From: DATFVJ01 sp963820395 | GTDB lineage: Bacteria > Actinomycetota > Actinomycetes > Streptosporangiales > Streptosporangiaceae | Length of the DNA: 64,000 nt | Assembly (NCBI GenBank): GCA_963820395.1 | Contig: CAWGAE010000008.1 | Span: 186,001-250,000, forward strand | Reading direction: 5' to 3' | In this document: positions 36,652 to 45,880 of the stretch, in pieces | Position numbering within the stretch: position 1 is the stretch's first letter | How the letters are laid out: the number at the start of each line of letters is the position of its first letter | Made by a program: the position numbers and the translations under genes | The notes under the pieces: generated by a model | The model's input: the letters and a program-made list of their open reading frames with translations, nothing else | What the model was told of the DNA's origin: nothing | Database searches by the model: none

Positions 36652-39141
36652 GTGACCGAGGTGCCTGGCGATCGCCAGGAGGGGCACCCATCAGTTGGCC
36701 GCGCGGCGGAGCAGTGGGCTGCCCTGGCCGAGGAGATCTCGCACACCTGGAACGGCGGTGGCGGGCCGCAGTTAGCCGCTGGAGGCGCAGAACCAGCGAC
36801 ATCGGCTGAGGCGGGCGTCCGGGACGGGTCGCTGCTGATCCTGGGCTCGGGGATCCAGAGCATCGGCTTCACGATGGACGCTGAGGCACACATCCAGTCG
36901 GCGGACAAGGTGTTCTTCTGCGTCGCGGACGCCGTGACGGTTGCCTGGCTCCGGCAGTTAAGGCCGGACGCATACGACCTGTACGTGCTCTACGACGACA
37001 CCAAGCCCAGGTATTACACGTACATCCAGATGACCGAGGCGATGCTGCATTACGTGCGCCGCGGCCAGAATGTGGTCGGGATCTACTACGGCCACCCAGG
37101 GATATTCGTCTTGTCCACCCACCGCGCGGTCCGTATTGCGCGTCGTGAGGGGTACCGCGCGGTGATGCGGGCGGGTATCTCCGCGCTGGACTGCCTGTGC
37201 GCCGACCTGGGCGTGGACCCCGCCCAGCCAGGGCTGCAGACGTTCGAGGCCACAGATTTGCTGCTGCGCCGCCGACGGCTGGACCCGGGCCTGCACGTGA
37301 TCATCTGGCAGGTCGGGCTCATCGGGGAGATGGGCTACCGGCGGAGAGGATTCCTGAACGACAACTTCCCGGTGTTCGTCGGCTACCTGGAATCGGTCTA
37401 CGGCCCGGGTTATCCCGTGACCCACTACGTGGCCGCGCGCTATCCGACGATGGAGCCGCTGATCGCCACACATGAGCTGGGCCGCCTCCTGGACCATAAG
37501 GTCAGGACGACACTAAGCGGGCTGTCCACGCTATACGTGCCGCCCCGCGACGGTGCACCCGCCGATCTGGAGACGGCGATCGCGCTCGGGCTGGCCCAGC
37601 CGGGCAACGTCGTGCGGCCCTCGGCCCCGCGGCGGGAGATCGACCAGTACGGCCGCCGTGAAATGCGCGCCATCGCCGGGTTCCGCGGGTTCACCGTGCC
37701 GCCGGATTACCAGCACCAGGAATCGACCGGAGCGTCCCAGTTCCTGATCGATCTGGCCCGCGACACCGGGCTGCAGCGGCGCTACGCCACCGACCCGGTC
37801 CAGGCCCTGGCGGCCTATCCTGGGCTGACCGAGCGGGAGCGGGCGCTGCTGGCGACGCGGAACGAGGGCGCGATCCAGGTGGCCGCCAAAGGCAAGGCCG
37901 TTACCGACTCCCCGGTCGAGGGCCTGGTGCACGAGGCCCTCGACCGGCTCACGAGGGCGCGGTCGCTGGCCGCGGCGGTGTCCCGCAGCCGGGCCGAGCG
38001 CAGTGACGCGCCGCTGCGCGGCTGGGAACGCGACACCGGACGGAGCGTGGACTGGCGGCTGCTGCCGGCCGCCATCGACAACGTGCTGGCCAGTTCGCTG
38101 CGCGCATGGACCGGCGTGTACCTGGACGAGGCGTCCCGGTGCCTGCTCACCGTGGTCGGCAGCCGCCGCGGCAACCGGTTCAGCGCGGTGTACGCAGGCG
38201 GGCAGCGCGTTCTGGAGTTCACGTTCGCTAACCGTGTCCTGGCCTGGGAGAGCGGCCCGGGCGGAGCATCCAGCGGCGAGTTCGTCTTCGGGTATGAGCC
38301 AGGCTCGCTCAGGCAAGCCACCGGCTACATCGATGACGGCAACGGAGGCCGCCGGGTCAGGCTCGCCGAGCCGGCCCTGCGGGGTCCCGAGGTGGCGGCC
38401 TGGGCGGGACGGTACGTCACCAAGGCCGGCCGGGGACCGAGCGTGGACATCACGATGGACAGCGGCGAGCTGACCGTGAGCATCGACGGAGGGCGGCAGG
38501 CCCGTCCCGAGCTGCGCGACGGGACGCTGGGCTGGGACGGCAACTGGCTGAGGATAATCTGCCCGGCCGACGGCACCGCACGGCTGACCGCCTGCCTGGC
38601 CGGGTACGGCCGGCCCGGCGGGACGCTCGCGGGTGAGCGGGCTGGTGCGTTCATCGCGCCCTATCTCGGCGAGTACCACGCGCGGCGCTCGGGGGCGGCG
38701 GAGGCACCGGACCTGCCGCTGATCGTCCGGGCCGACTCGCTCACCGTCGGCACGGAGGCGCCGCAGCCCTACCGCTTCGACGCGCCCTGGCTGCGCTGGG
38801 GTGACGGTGCACCTGATGCCACCTCCGGCGAACTACGCGCCTATATCGACCCGCTGACCTACCGCCCTTGCCTGTCCGGCACCGTGACGTGGCCGGGCCA
38901 GTCCGCCGAGCCTGTCCACGCGACCGGCACCGAGGTGAGCGCGCCCGCATCGCCCTGGACGCTTCGGCACGTCGGCTCCGGGCCCCTCCCCGGATGGGCC
39001 GCGGCGGACCTGATCGCGCTGGCCGATCGGTGGGCCACCACCGGCGGGCTGCACCTGCATGCGCAATGGCGCAAGGCATTCGCCGCCCATGCCCTGCTCC
39101 GCCAGGTAGCAGCGGCCCTGCGACGGTACCGAACCCACTGA
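36652..39141 (+). CDS. Borosin-type peptide N-methyltransferase, multidomain
   Basis: About 829 residues from a GTG. Residues ~60-310 are a tetrapyrrole-methylase-fold domain of the borosin type: LLILGSGIQSIGFTMDAEAH, then DDTKPRYYTYIQMTEAMLHYVRRG, then GIYYGHPGIFVLSTH (144-158), then GISALDCLCADLGVDP (173), then TFEATDLLLRRR and VIIWQVGLIG (216). These blocks fit enzymes such as OphMA and SonM that N-methylate backbone amides of a peptide using S-adenosylmethionine. Residues ~327-400 (REIDQYGRREMRAI, then FLIDLARDTGLQRRYATDPVQAL) resemble the small helical LigA-like domain used for borosin substrate binding. Residues ~486-829 hold three lipocalin-like beta units (WTGVYLDE, WAGRYVTK, YLGEYHAR). 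The extra C-terminal domains are unusual. The function of the whole is inferred. Confidence 0.8.
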   Translation: MTEVPGDRQEGHPSVGRAAEQWAALAEEISHTWNGGGGPQLAAGGAEPATSAEAGVRDGSLLILGSGIQSIGFTMDAEAHIQSADKVFFCVADAVTVAWLRQLRPDAYDLYVLYDDTKPRYYTYIQMTEAMLHYVRRGQNVVGIYYGHPGIFVLSTHRAVRIARREGYRAVMRAGISALDCLCADLGVDPAQPGLQTFEATDLLLRRRRLDPGLHVIIWQVGLIGEMGYRRRGFLNDNFPVFVGYLESVYGPGYPVTHYVAARYPTMEPLIATHELGRLLDHKVRTTLSGLSTLYVPPRDGAPADLETAIALGLAQPGNVVRPSAPRREIDQYGRREMRAIAGFRGFTVPPDYQHQESTGASQFLIDLARDTGLQRRYATDPVQALAAYPGLTERERALLATRNEGAIQVAAKGKAVTDSPVEGLVHEALDRLTRARSLAAAVSRSRAERSDAPLRGWERDTGRSVDWRLLPAAIDNVLASSLRAWTGVYLDEASRCLLTVVGSRRGNRFSAVYAGGQRVLEFTFANRVLAWESGPGGASSGEFVFGYEPGSLRQATGYIDDGNGGRRVRLAEPALRGPEVAAWAGRYVTKAGRGPSVDITMDSGELTVSIDGGRQARPELRDGTLGWDGNWLRIICPADGTARLTACLAGYGRPGGTLAGERAGAFIAPYLGEYHARRSGAAEAPDLPLIVRADSLTVGTEAPQPYRFDAPWLRWGDGAPDATSGELRAYIDPLTYRPCLSGTVTWPGQSAEPVHATGTEVSAPASPWTLRHVGSGPLPGWAAADLIALADRWATTGGLHLHAQWRKAFAAHALLRQVAAALRRYRTH

Positions 39142-39158
39142 GCGACAAGGAGACCGCG

Positions 39159-40514
39159 ATGTCAGAACCAGCCCTTCCTCCTGTCCCCGGAGGAGGCGAG
39201 ATATCGCCAGTCAACGTGGACATAGATATCGACGTGGACACGGATATCGACGTGGACGTGGATGTCGATGTGGATGTGGACGTAGACGTCGACATCGACG
39301 TGGACATCGACGTGGACATCGACGCTCTCGTCGTGGTCGACATCGACGTGGACATCGACGTGGACATCGACACCGATGTGGTGACCGACGTCGATGTCGT
39401 GACCGATGTCGATGTGGATACCGACATCGATACCGACATCGAGGCCGACCCCGGCGGGATGTCGCGCCTGGTCAGCTCGCTCAACACCTGGCTGTCCAGC
39501 AACGCCAACCGGGCTCTGCTGCTGGGCTTCCTGAGCGGCCCGGTCGGCACCTACTACATCGGGAAGGCGGTCGCCGCGACCAGTCGGTCGGCCGACCCGC
39601 AGGCGGGCAGCGTCAAACCGGCGCAGGCTCAGGGTTTCGCCGTGCTGCTGAACTACTTCTTCGCCAGCGGCACCACGCCCGAGCAGGCATGGCAGACAGT
39701 CGCCTCGTTCGTGCAGAGCCAGAACCCCACGAGCAGCGACCAGATCCTGCTGCTCATGCAGATCCTCATCACACCCAACCAGGCGGCCGACGCCGCTCTC
39801 GCCGCCTGGACCTGGCCCAAGTCAGTCGGCGACGCCCTGATCGCGCGGCTCGCCGCGATGGCGCCGTCAGCCATCTACCCGTTTATCGAGACTTACCAGT
39901 ATCAAGGCCGGACGCTGCCGGTGAAGGTCGCCGCCTCGGTCATCCTCAACGCGCTGAACAGCGCCACCAGCGGCTGGGTGTCGGCCTTCAACACCGTGGG
40001 CGTGACCGACGACTCGAACCAGGGCCCCGGCAACTTCGACGGGGCAGGGTACAGCTACTCGGCCGAGGCGCTGGCCGCGGCCGGGGTAACCGCCGGTTCA
40101 GCGGTCACCTCCGGCGGAATCACCTTCATCTGGCCCGACGTGCCGTCCGGCCAGCGCGACACGGTCACGGCGGCCGGGCAGGTCATCCAGCTCAGCGGTC
40201 AGGGGAAAACGCTGTCCTTCCTCGGCGCGGGCACGTTCGGCGCGCAGAGCGGCACGATCACCGTCACCTACACCGACGGCTCGACCTCATCCGGGACAGT
40301 CACGTACCCTGACTGGGCGGTCGGCCAGGCCACCAGCGGCAGCGCGCTTGTGGTCACCACCGCCCGCCGGAACTACGCCGGCGGTACTCAGTCACACCCC
40401 CTGCAGGTGAGCCTCTACGCAGCGTCCATTCCGCTCACAGCAGGCAAGGACATCAAATCCGTGACCCTGCCGGTCAACTCCAACCTGCATTTCTTCGCCG
40501 TCACGGCGAGCTGA
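39159..40514 (+). CDS. Asp-Val/Ile repeat protein, candidate modified substrate
   Basis: A 451-residue protein starting at an ATG after AAGGAG, 17 bases past the methyltransferase gene. Residues 20-97 alternate Asp with Val or Ile almost without break (VDIDIDVDTDIDVDVDVD), with Thr in a few positions. Residues ~100-270 are helical and hydrophobic (LSSNANRALLLGFLSGPVGTYYIGKAV). Residues 292-451 form a beta-sandwich module (NFDGAGYSYSAEALAAAGVT, then GGITFIWPDVPSGQRDTV) like those found in secreted actinobacterial glycosidases. There is no N-terminal signal peptide. Operon position makes it the most likely substrate of the neighbouring methyltransferase and oxygenase, but no experiment or homologue supports this here. 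Confidence 0.7.
   Translation: MSEPALPPVPGGGEISPVNVDIDIDVDTDIDVDVDVDVDVDVDVDIDVDIDVDIDALVVVDIDVDIDVDIDTDVVTDVDVVTDVDVDTDIDTDIEADPGGMSRLVSSLNTWLSSNANRALLLGFLSGPVGTYYIGKAVAATSRSADPQAGSVKPAQAQGFAVLLNYFFASGTTPEQAWQTVASFVQSQNPTSSDQILLLMQILITPNQAADAALAAWTWPKSVGDALIARLAAMAPSAIYPFIETYQYQGRTLPVKVAASVILNALNSATSGWVSAFNTVGVTDDSNQGPGNFDGAGYSYSAEALAAAGVTAGSAVTSGGITFIWPDVPSGQRDTVTAAGQVIQLSGQGKTLSFLGAGTFGAQSGTITVTYTDGSTSSGTVTYPDWAVGQATSGSALVVTTARRNYAGGTQSHPLQVSLYAASIPLTAGKDIKSVTLPVNSNLHFFAVTAS
39216..39449 (+). repeat. Degenerate GAC-rich tandem repeat encoding (Asp-Val/Ile)n
   Basis: About 234 bp built from six-base Asp-hydrophobic steps such as GACATCGACGTG, in many codon variants (GTG, GTC, GTA, ATC, ATA; GAC, GAT). 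The varied codons show the protein pattern is older than a simple slippage tract and may be kept by selection. It encodes residues 20-97 of the protein at 39159. The central interruption is ALVVV (39325-39339). Confidence 0.95.
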
Positions 40515-40527
40515 CCGGCGACCGCCG

Positions 40528-41343
40528 ATGCGCGCCTCCGCCCTGGCCCGGTTGCCGCCGCCCTGGCCGGCCACGGGCTCAGGCGCGATGAACGACGCAC
40601 GGCTGCTCGGCTACGACACCGCCTGCTTCCCGTTCGCCTCTCTGGCCGCCCGGGCCCTCCAGGTCGAGGATCTGAGCGCACTGCACGGGCACAGATGTGA
40701 CCCGGGCCGACCGCCCAACTATGCCGCCAACGTCCGGCTGCGGCAGGAACTGCGGGCCCAGCTGGAGACGACCCCCTTCTTCTCCTACTACAACGCGCTG
40801 GTGCACATCGTCGTGGCACCGCTGTTCGGGCTGAAGCTGTCTTACTCCCGCCGCCCGCAGTTCCGGGTGCACCTGGCCGGAAGCCCGAGCGCGAGCGCGT
40901 GGCACACCGACCAGCAGGTCACCGGGCGCGACGACCAGATCAACATCTGGCTGCCGTTCGGGAGCACCTGCCCGGCGAACACTCTGTGGGTCGAAACCGA
41001 CTATGGCCGCGGCGACTACACACCGGTGACCGTAGAGCACGGCCAGATGCTGCTGTTCGACGGCGGCCTGTTGTCGCACGGGACCGTCGAGAACACCTCC
41101 CGCCAAACCCGGGTGAGTATGGATCTGCGCTTCACCCCGCGCGTGCCCGGAGCGCTGGACGGCTTCTTCCCCGGCCGGGCCAGCCTCGCTGACCGGGCCC
41201 GCCTGGCAGGCGGGCGGGGCTCCCCGCCGCGTGGCGCAGGCCTCGCAGGCCGGTCGCAGCCCCCGGGCCCGCAGCGGCGGGTGAACGAGGAGTATCCCCG
41301 CCGTAGCCGAGGGCGGTCACCTCCTGGCCGCCGCCCGGAATAG
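40528..41343 (+). CDS. 2OG-Fe(II)/PhyH-type oxygenase
   Basis: A 271-residue frame starting 13 bases after the repeat-protein gene; an ATG at 40588 (251 residues) is a good alternative start. The double-stranded beta-helix iron site is SAWHTDQQVTGRDDQINIWLPFG (His126 and Asp128) with LSHGTVENTSRQTRVSMDLRF (His184 and the 2-oxoglutarate-binding Arg near 193). The family includes phytanoyl-CoA dioxygenase and StrG-like enzymes of natural-product pathways that hydroxylate or desaturate substrates. The last 60 residues (after PGRASLADRARLAG) are low complexity. Its place after the methyltransferase and repeat protein suggests it tailors the same product. Confidence 0.8.
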   Translation: MRASALARLPPPWPATGSGAMNDARLLGYDTACFPFASLAARALQVEDLSALHGHRCDPGRPPNYAANVRLRQELRAQLETTPFFSYYNALVHIVVAPLFGLKLSYSRRPQFRVHLAGSPSASAWHTDQQVTGRDDQINIWLPFGSTCPANTLWVETDYGRGDYTPVTVEHGQMLLFDGGLLSHGTVENTSRQTRVSMDLRFTPRVPGALDGFFPGRASLADRARLAGGRGSPPRGAGLAGRSQPPGPQRRVNEEYPRRSRGRSPPGRRPE

Positions 41344-41480
41344 GTCAGCTTGCCTGCGCAGACCCAGCGTCATCGACCACCCCAGGGACTAAGCTTGAGC
41401 TGCAGAAGTCCGCGCGAGATGATCAACGAATCAGGTGAACTGCCGCGCGCCTAACGACACCAGTCTCCTCGGCTCTCCCC

Positions 41481-42119
41481 ATGCCCGAGCACCTGGAATT
41501 ACCCCGGCCGTTGCGGTTGCTGCGTATCGGGGCGTGGAGCCTGACGGAGTCTGCCGGGCTCCCGGTCGCCGCATACGCGGTCGCCGCCTGGCTGGGCGGA
41601 CGCGATGCCGGGCTGCTCGCGGGGCTCGCCGCCACCTGGCTTACCGCAGCTATCCGCAAGGTCGCGACAGGGTGCGTCCCGAGCCTGCTGACAATCTCCG
41701 CGGTGGTACTCACGCTGCAGACCACAATGGTCATCGCCACCGGCGAACTCTGGATCTTCCTGCTGCAGTTCCCGCTCGCGAACCTCTGCATGTGTGTTCT
41801 GTTCGCCCGGACAGCCCGTGGTCCGGACCCGCTCGTTGCCCGGCTCGCCGCTGAGGTGGTCGCCCTGCGGCAGCCGGCCACCCACCACCTGGGCCTGCGC
41901 CGCTTTTTCCAGGGGGCGACCTGGCTTTGGTCGGGCATTTTCATGCTGCTCACGGCCAGCCTGGCGGTGTTGATGGTGACCGAGCCGACCCGCATGTTCC
42001 TGATGCTTTCGACCGTTGCTACCGCCGCGCTCGTCGCCGCCGGAACTGGCGCTTCCACGCTCTGGTTCCTGTGTGTGCTACGCAGGCTCGGGCTGAGGCT
42101 CTGTTTCGCCCCAGCCTGA
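41481..42119 (+). CDS. VC0807-like polytopic membrane protein
   Basis: A 212-residue membrane protein with about six hydrophobic segments arranged in two groups of three (GLPVAAYAVAAWLGGRDAGLLAGLAATWLTAAI, then VPSLLTISAVVLTLQTTMVIATGELWIFLLQFPLANLCMCVLFA, then WSGIFMLLTASLAVLMV, then AALVAAGTGASTLWFLCVLRRLGLRL). This resembles the VC0807/intracellular-septation type of unknown function. The central RRFFQGATWLWSGIF loop is conserved in such proteins. The ribosome binding site is weak. It has no obvious operon partner. Confidence 0.65.
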   Translation: MPEHLELPRPLRLLRIGAWSLTESAGLPVAAYAVAAWLGGRDAGLLAGLAATWLTAAIRKVATGCVPSLLTISAVVLTLQTTMVIATGELWIFLLQFPLANLCMCVLFARTARGPDPLVARLAAEVVALRQPATHHLGLRRFFQGATWLWSGIFMLLTASLAVLMVTEPTRMFLMLSTVATAALVAAGTGASTLWFLCVLRRLGLRLCFAPA

Positions 42120-42171
42120 GCCCTGCCACCGCCGCCGGCAAGTTCCACGTCCCGCTGTCAACCTTGTTGCG

Positions 42172-42330
42172 GATCAAGGTCTCCGGGTGCATGCGGTCGA
42201 TGACCGGCGCCGAAATCTTCTGCGCGATCCGCTCCTAGCTCGCCACAGCCGCCAAACACGGCCTTGGCCTGCTCCACGCCGTCATCCGCGCCGCCGTCGG
42301 CAATCCCTGGGTCCCGGCCCCTCAAAACCC
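42172..42330 (+). pseudogene. IS66-family transposase C-terminal scrap
   Basis: This reads IKVSGCMRSMTGAEIFCAIRS, a TAG stop where Tyr is expected, then LATAAKHGLGLLHAVIRAAVGNPWVPAP. It matches the conserved end of IS66 transposases (RSYLxTAAKHGxxxL...PWxP). The upstream body is missing and there is no start. It is an old fragment unrelated to the intact IS66 at 19459, whose corresponding end differs in sequence. Confidence 0.6.
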
Positions 42331-42485
42331 GGCAGCCGGAGCCGATGACCCGAGAGCGGAAGCTCCAGCCATCCGGAAGGTCGCGGGCGCCGCGCAGGCC
42401 GGGCCAGCAGCGCCAGGCGGCCGCGAACCGGGCATACCGGCGGCAGGCGGCAACGGCATACGCCGCATCTGGGCGCAGGCACGGT

Positions 42486-42866
42486 TCAGTATGGGCGGTG
42501 CGGATGCGTCTCGTTGTATGCCATGATCGCCTGCTCCGGGATGCTGCTATCGCCGCCAAGCTCAAAACCGGCGTCGAGCGCCCAGTTCCTGACTTCCCGT
42601 GTACTCGCCTGCCAGCGCGAACCGGCGATCTCGGCGCGTGGCTCCCGCGCCCGGGCCACCCGGATGGCCTCGGCGACCAGCTCTGCGGCACGCCGCGTCC
42701 GCTTCATGGCAAGCTCGGCGAACACAGCGCCGGAAAGCTCCGCCACCGTCCGGCCGGGCCGCCCGCGTTCCAGTGACCGCACAGTCTCCATGAGCTCCTC
42801 CAGGCTGAAGACACGGACCGGATTATCAAACAGACCCAGCTGGGGGCGCGCTGGACGCGGCGGCAT
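42486..42866 (-). CDS. Lsr2-tail-like DNA-binding protein
   Basis: A 126-residue protein. The C-terminus REVRNWALDAGFELGGDSSIPEQAIMAYNETHP follows the pattern of the Lsr2 DNA-binding domain (VREWA...G....RGRIP..V...Y..AH), which reads AT-rich minor grooves. The front part (QLGLFDNPVRVFSLEELMETVRSLERGRPGRTVAELSGAVFAELAMKRTRRAAELVAEAIRVARARE) is helical and not Lsr2-like. It could be a small nucleoid-type or xenogeneic-silencing regulator. The ATG at 42866 is chosen over the in-frame upstream start, which adds 29 low-complexity residues. Confidence 0.6.
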   Translation of the reverse strand: MPPRPARPQLGLFDNPVRVFSLEELMETVRSLERGRPGRTVAELSGAVFAELAMKRTRRAAELVAEAIRVARAREPRAEIAGSRWQASTREVRNWALDAGFELGGDSSIPEQAIMAYNETHPHRPY

Positions 42867-42979
42867 GCAGCCAAGGTAACCGACAGCCGAACGACACGGC
42901 GCCACAACGCGGACCGGGGATGTGATGCCAGGCTGCGACCCACTCGAATACACACGGCAAGCGCCTAGACTCGGCGACC

Positions 42980-45128
42980 GTGACGGGTGAGAGACGGCGG
43001 GGTGCGGCGGACTTGGATCTGCCTGCGCCGACGGCGAAGCGGGTCCTGGCCGAACGTTCCTATCACGGCGACAAGACGACGGACCGGTATGCGTGGCTGG
43101 CCGACTTTTCCGATGCCGATACGGTCGCCTACCTGATGGCTGAGAACGCCTATACGGAGGTGGCGACCGCGCACCTGGCGGGGTTGCGGGAGACCATTTA
43201 CGCCGAGATCAAGGGGCGGACTAAACAGACCGATCTGTCAGCTCCCGTCCGCCAGGGCGGATGGTGGTACTACTCGCGGACAGTGGAAGGGCAGCCGTAC
43301 GCGATCCGTTGCCGCAGCGCCGTGGCGGCCGGCGAGACGCTTCCGCCGTCGGCTGAGGACGGCTCGCCGTTGCCCGGCGAGGAGGTGCTGCTTGATGGCA
43401 ACAAGGCGGCCACCGGATCGGCGTTCTTCGCCATCGGCACGTTCGACGTCAGCCCCGGCGGGGGCCTGCTCGCCTATTCGACGGATTTCCGTGGCGACGA
43501 GCGGTACACGCTGCATGTCAAGGATCTGGCGACTGGTGAACTGCTCGCCGACGAGATCCCGGGCGTGTTCTACGGCAGCGCATGGTCAGCAGACGCCTCT
43601 GCCCTGTTTTACGTCACTGTCGATGAGGCGTGGCGCCCGCACCGGGTATGGCGGCACGTCATCGGCACCGCAACCGCCGATGACGTGATCGTCTTCGAGG
43701 AGACGGACCGGCGCTTCTCGGTCGCGATCGAACTGACGCGCAGCCGCCGTTACCTGCTGATCACCTCCCACAGTGCGGTGACCAGCGAGGTAAGGCTCCT
43801 GGACGCGGCCAACCCGGCCGGCGAGTTCACGGTGGTGGCCCCCCGCCGCCAGGGCCTCGAATACCAGGTCGGGCACCAGAGCCTCGCCGACGGCACAGAC
43901 CGCCTGATCATCTTGCACAATGACGGCGCGGAGAACTTCGAGCTTGCTACCGCCGAGCCAGCCGACCCGATGGCCTGGACGCCGCTGATCGCCCACCGGG
44001 CCGACACCCGCCTGCTTCGCGCTGACGCATTCCAAGATCACATCGTCGTGCATTTCCGCCGCGATGGCCTGACCGGCCTCAGGATCGTCGACGGCCGCGG
44101 GCGCCGTGCGAGATGTCGGCTTCGCCGAATCGCTCTACACGGTCGCCCCGGCGGCCAACCCCGAATATGCCAGTGACACCTACCGGCTGCATTACACCTC
44201 ACTGGTCACCCCGGCGTCGGTGTATCAGTGCGATCTGAGGACCGGAGCGCTGACCTTGCTTAAGCGCACCCCGGTCCTCGCCCTCCCGGGCCAGGCGCCC
44301 TATGACCCGGACGCCTACGTTCAGCACCGCGAATGGGCTGTCGCATCAGATGGCACCCGGGTGCCGGTCTCGCTCGTCTGCCGCCGCGGCACCCCCCGTG
44401 ACGGAAGCGCGCCCTGCGTGCTGCACGGCTACGGCAGCTACGAAGCGTGCAGCGACCCGGTGTTCTCCATTCCCCGGCTGTCCCTGCTCGAACGGGGGTT
44501 CGTCGTGGCCATCGCCCATGTGCGCGGCGGTGGCGAGATGGGGCGCCGCTGGTACGACGACGGCAAGCTGCTGTCCAAGCGCAACAGCTTTACCGACTTC
44601 ATCGCATCCGCGCAGCACCTGGCCGCGGCGGGCTGGACCTCGCCCGGCCGGCTCATCGCCCGGGGCGGGTCCGCGGGCGGGCTGCTGGTCGGCGCCGCTG
44701 TCAACATCGCCCCCGCGGCCTTCGGCGGCATCGCCGCCCAGGTCCCCTTCGTGGACGCGCTGACCACCATCTTGAACCCTGACCTGCCGTTGACCGTCAC
44801 CGAATGGGAAGAATGGGGCGACCCGCTGCACAACCCCGCCATCTACGCCTATATGAAGACCTACGCGCCCTATGAGAACATCACTGCCCAGCGCTACCCG
44901 CCGATCCTCGCCACCGCCAGCCTCAACGACACCCGCGTGCTCTACCACGAACCCGCCAAATGGATCGCCCGGCTCCAGGCCGAGGCACGGGGCGGGCCAT
45001 TCCTCCTGAAAACACAGATGGACGCCGGGCACGGCGGCCCCAGCGGACGATATGCGGCATGGCGAGAAGAAGCCTTCATCGCCGCATGGACCATCGATAC
45101 CGCTGGCGCCCGGACCGGGGCATCCTGA
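42980..45128 (+). pseudogene. S9 prolyl oligopeptidase (protease II-like) with one frameshift
   Basis: The frame from a GTG at 42980 encodes the beta-propeller part (RYAWLADFSDADTVAYLMAENAYTE, then GGWWYYSRTVEGQPYAIRCR, then FDVSPGGGLLAYSTDFRGDERYTLHVKDL). It shifts near 44097, where GCGGGCGCC has one extra G. The following frame encodes the hydrolase (VLHGYGSYEACSDPVFS, then FVVAIAHVRGGGEMGRRWYDDGKL, then catalytic Ser in ARGGSAGGLLVGAAVN, then LNDTRVLYHEPAKWIARL with Asp, and DAGHGGPSGR with His). Without the extra base the protein is 715 residues, the normal size, so the gene is otherwise whole. It would cut oligopeptides after Arg/Lys or Pro in the cytoplasm. Sequencing error is possible. 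Confidence 0.88.
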
Positions 45129-45477
45129 CCGGGATCCAAGCCCGGGCCAATAGGCACGGCGTCACCTCGCGCCATCAAACCCATCCTGGTATGCCGATGA
45201 CAGCGAAGATGCTTGCCGCATAGCTGCGCTTGCCTGCGCATACTTATGCACATTGGGCATGACGGCACAGCAACCATCGAGGCGAAGCGGTCGCTCTTCG
45301 GGTTGAACTTAAGACGGTCGGCGCTGGAGACTGAATTTTCGCACTTTTGATGGTGGCTGATGGCTGCGGGCTGGCGGTCACGGAGGGGACGGATTGGCAG
45401 GCGGGCTCGCCCGGCTGCGTGCCGCGACGGCCGGGGTGGCGTGACAATAACGCGCATGGGGTGGTCCCTCCACCATC
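45129..45477. other. Gap with no supported gene
   Basis: Nothing recognisable. The stretch at 45228-45260 contains GCGCTTGCCTGCGCATACTT, loosely like the leader repeat at 724-978, but the match is short. Confidence 0.3.
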
Positions 45478-45765
45478 GTGCCGGCATTTTCCGCATCGAC
45501 GGTCGAGCAGATCTGCAGAGTGCCCGGAGACGCGGTGACCGGCTCTCAGATCCCGAACTTGATCGCAACGCTGAAGGTGCCCGAGTCACCCGCCGCCGAA
45601 CACGACACCAACTGGAAACGCCTGTCGAATGAGCTCGCGACGAGACAGAACCGTCAGCGGGATGGACGACCGCTGCTGCAGTGCATCCTGACTGGCCCCC
45701 GAGCGCCGCCGCCCGGCGTGACTGCGACATGCAGTTGCTCGTCGCCGCGAGACGCAGCCCGGTGA
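45478..45765 (+). pseudogene. N-terminal fragment of a TIGR02391-like protein
   Basis: From a GTG, the first ~65 residues read VEQICRVPGDAVTGSQIPNLI, then AEHDTNWKRLSNELATRQNRQRDGRPLLQCI. This fits the start of TIGR02391-type proteins, which are found with phage or defence genes, as I remember them. After RPLLQCI the frame turns into Pro/Ser/Arg-rich nonsense and stops, so the rest has been lost by frameshift or deletion. There is no good ribosome binding site. Confidence 0.4.
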
Positions 45766-45880
45766 GGTCGGCGTGTTGCGGGAGTCGCTGCAGCGTGCGT
45801 GCCAGCGTCATGCGGGCGCGCACCCCGCAGATGCCGAGATCGGCTGGCGATGACAGGCCGGACCTGCCGGGTCGGTGACA

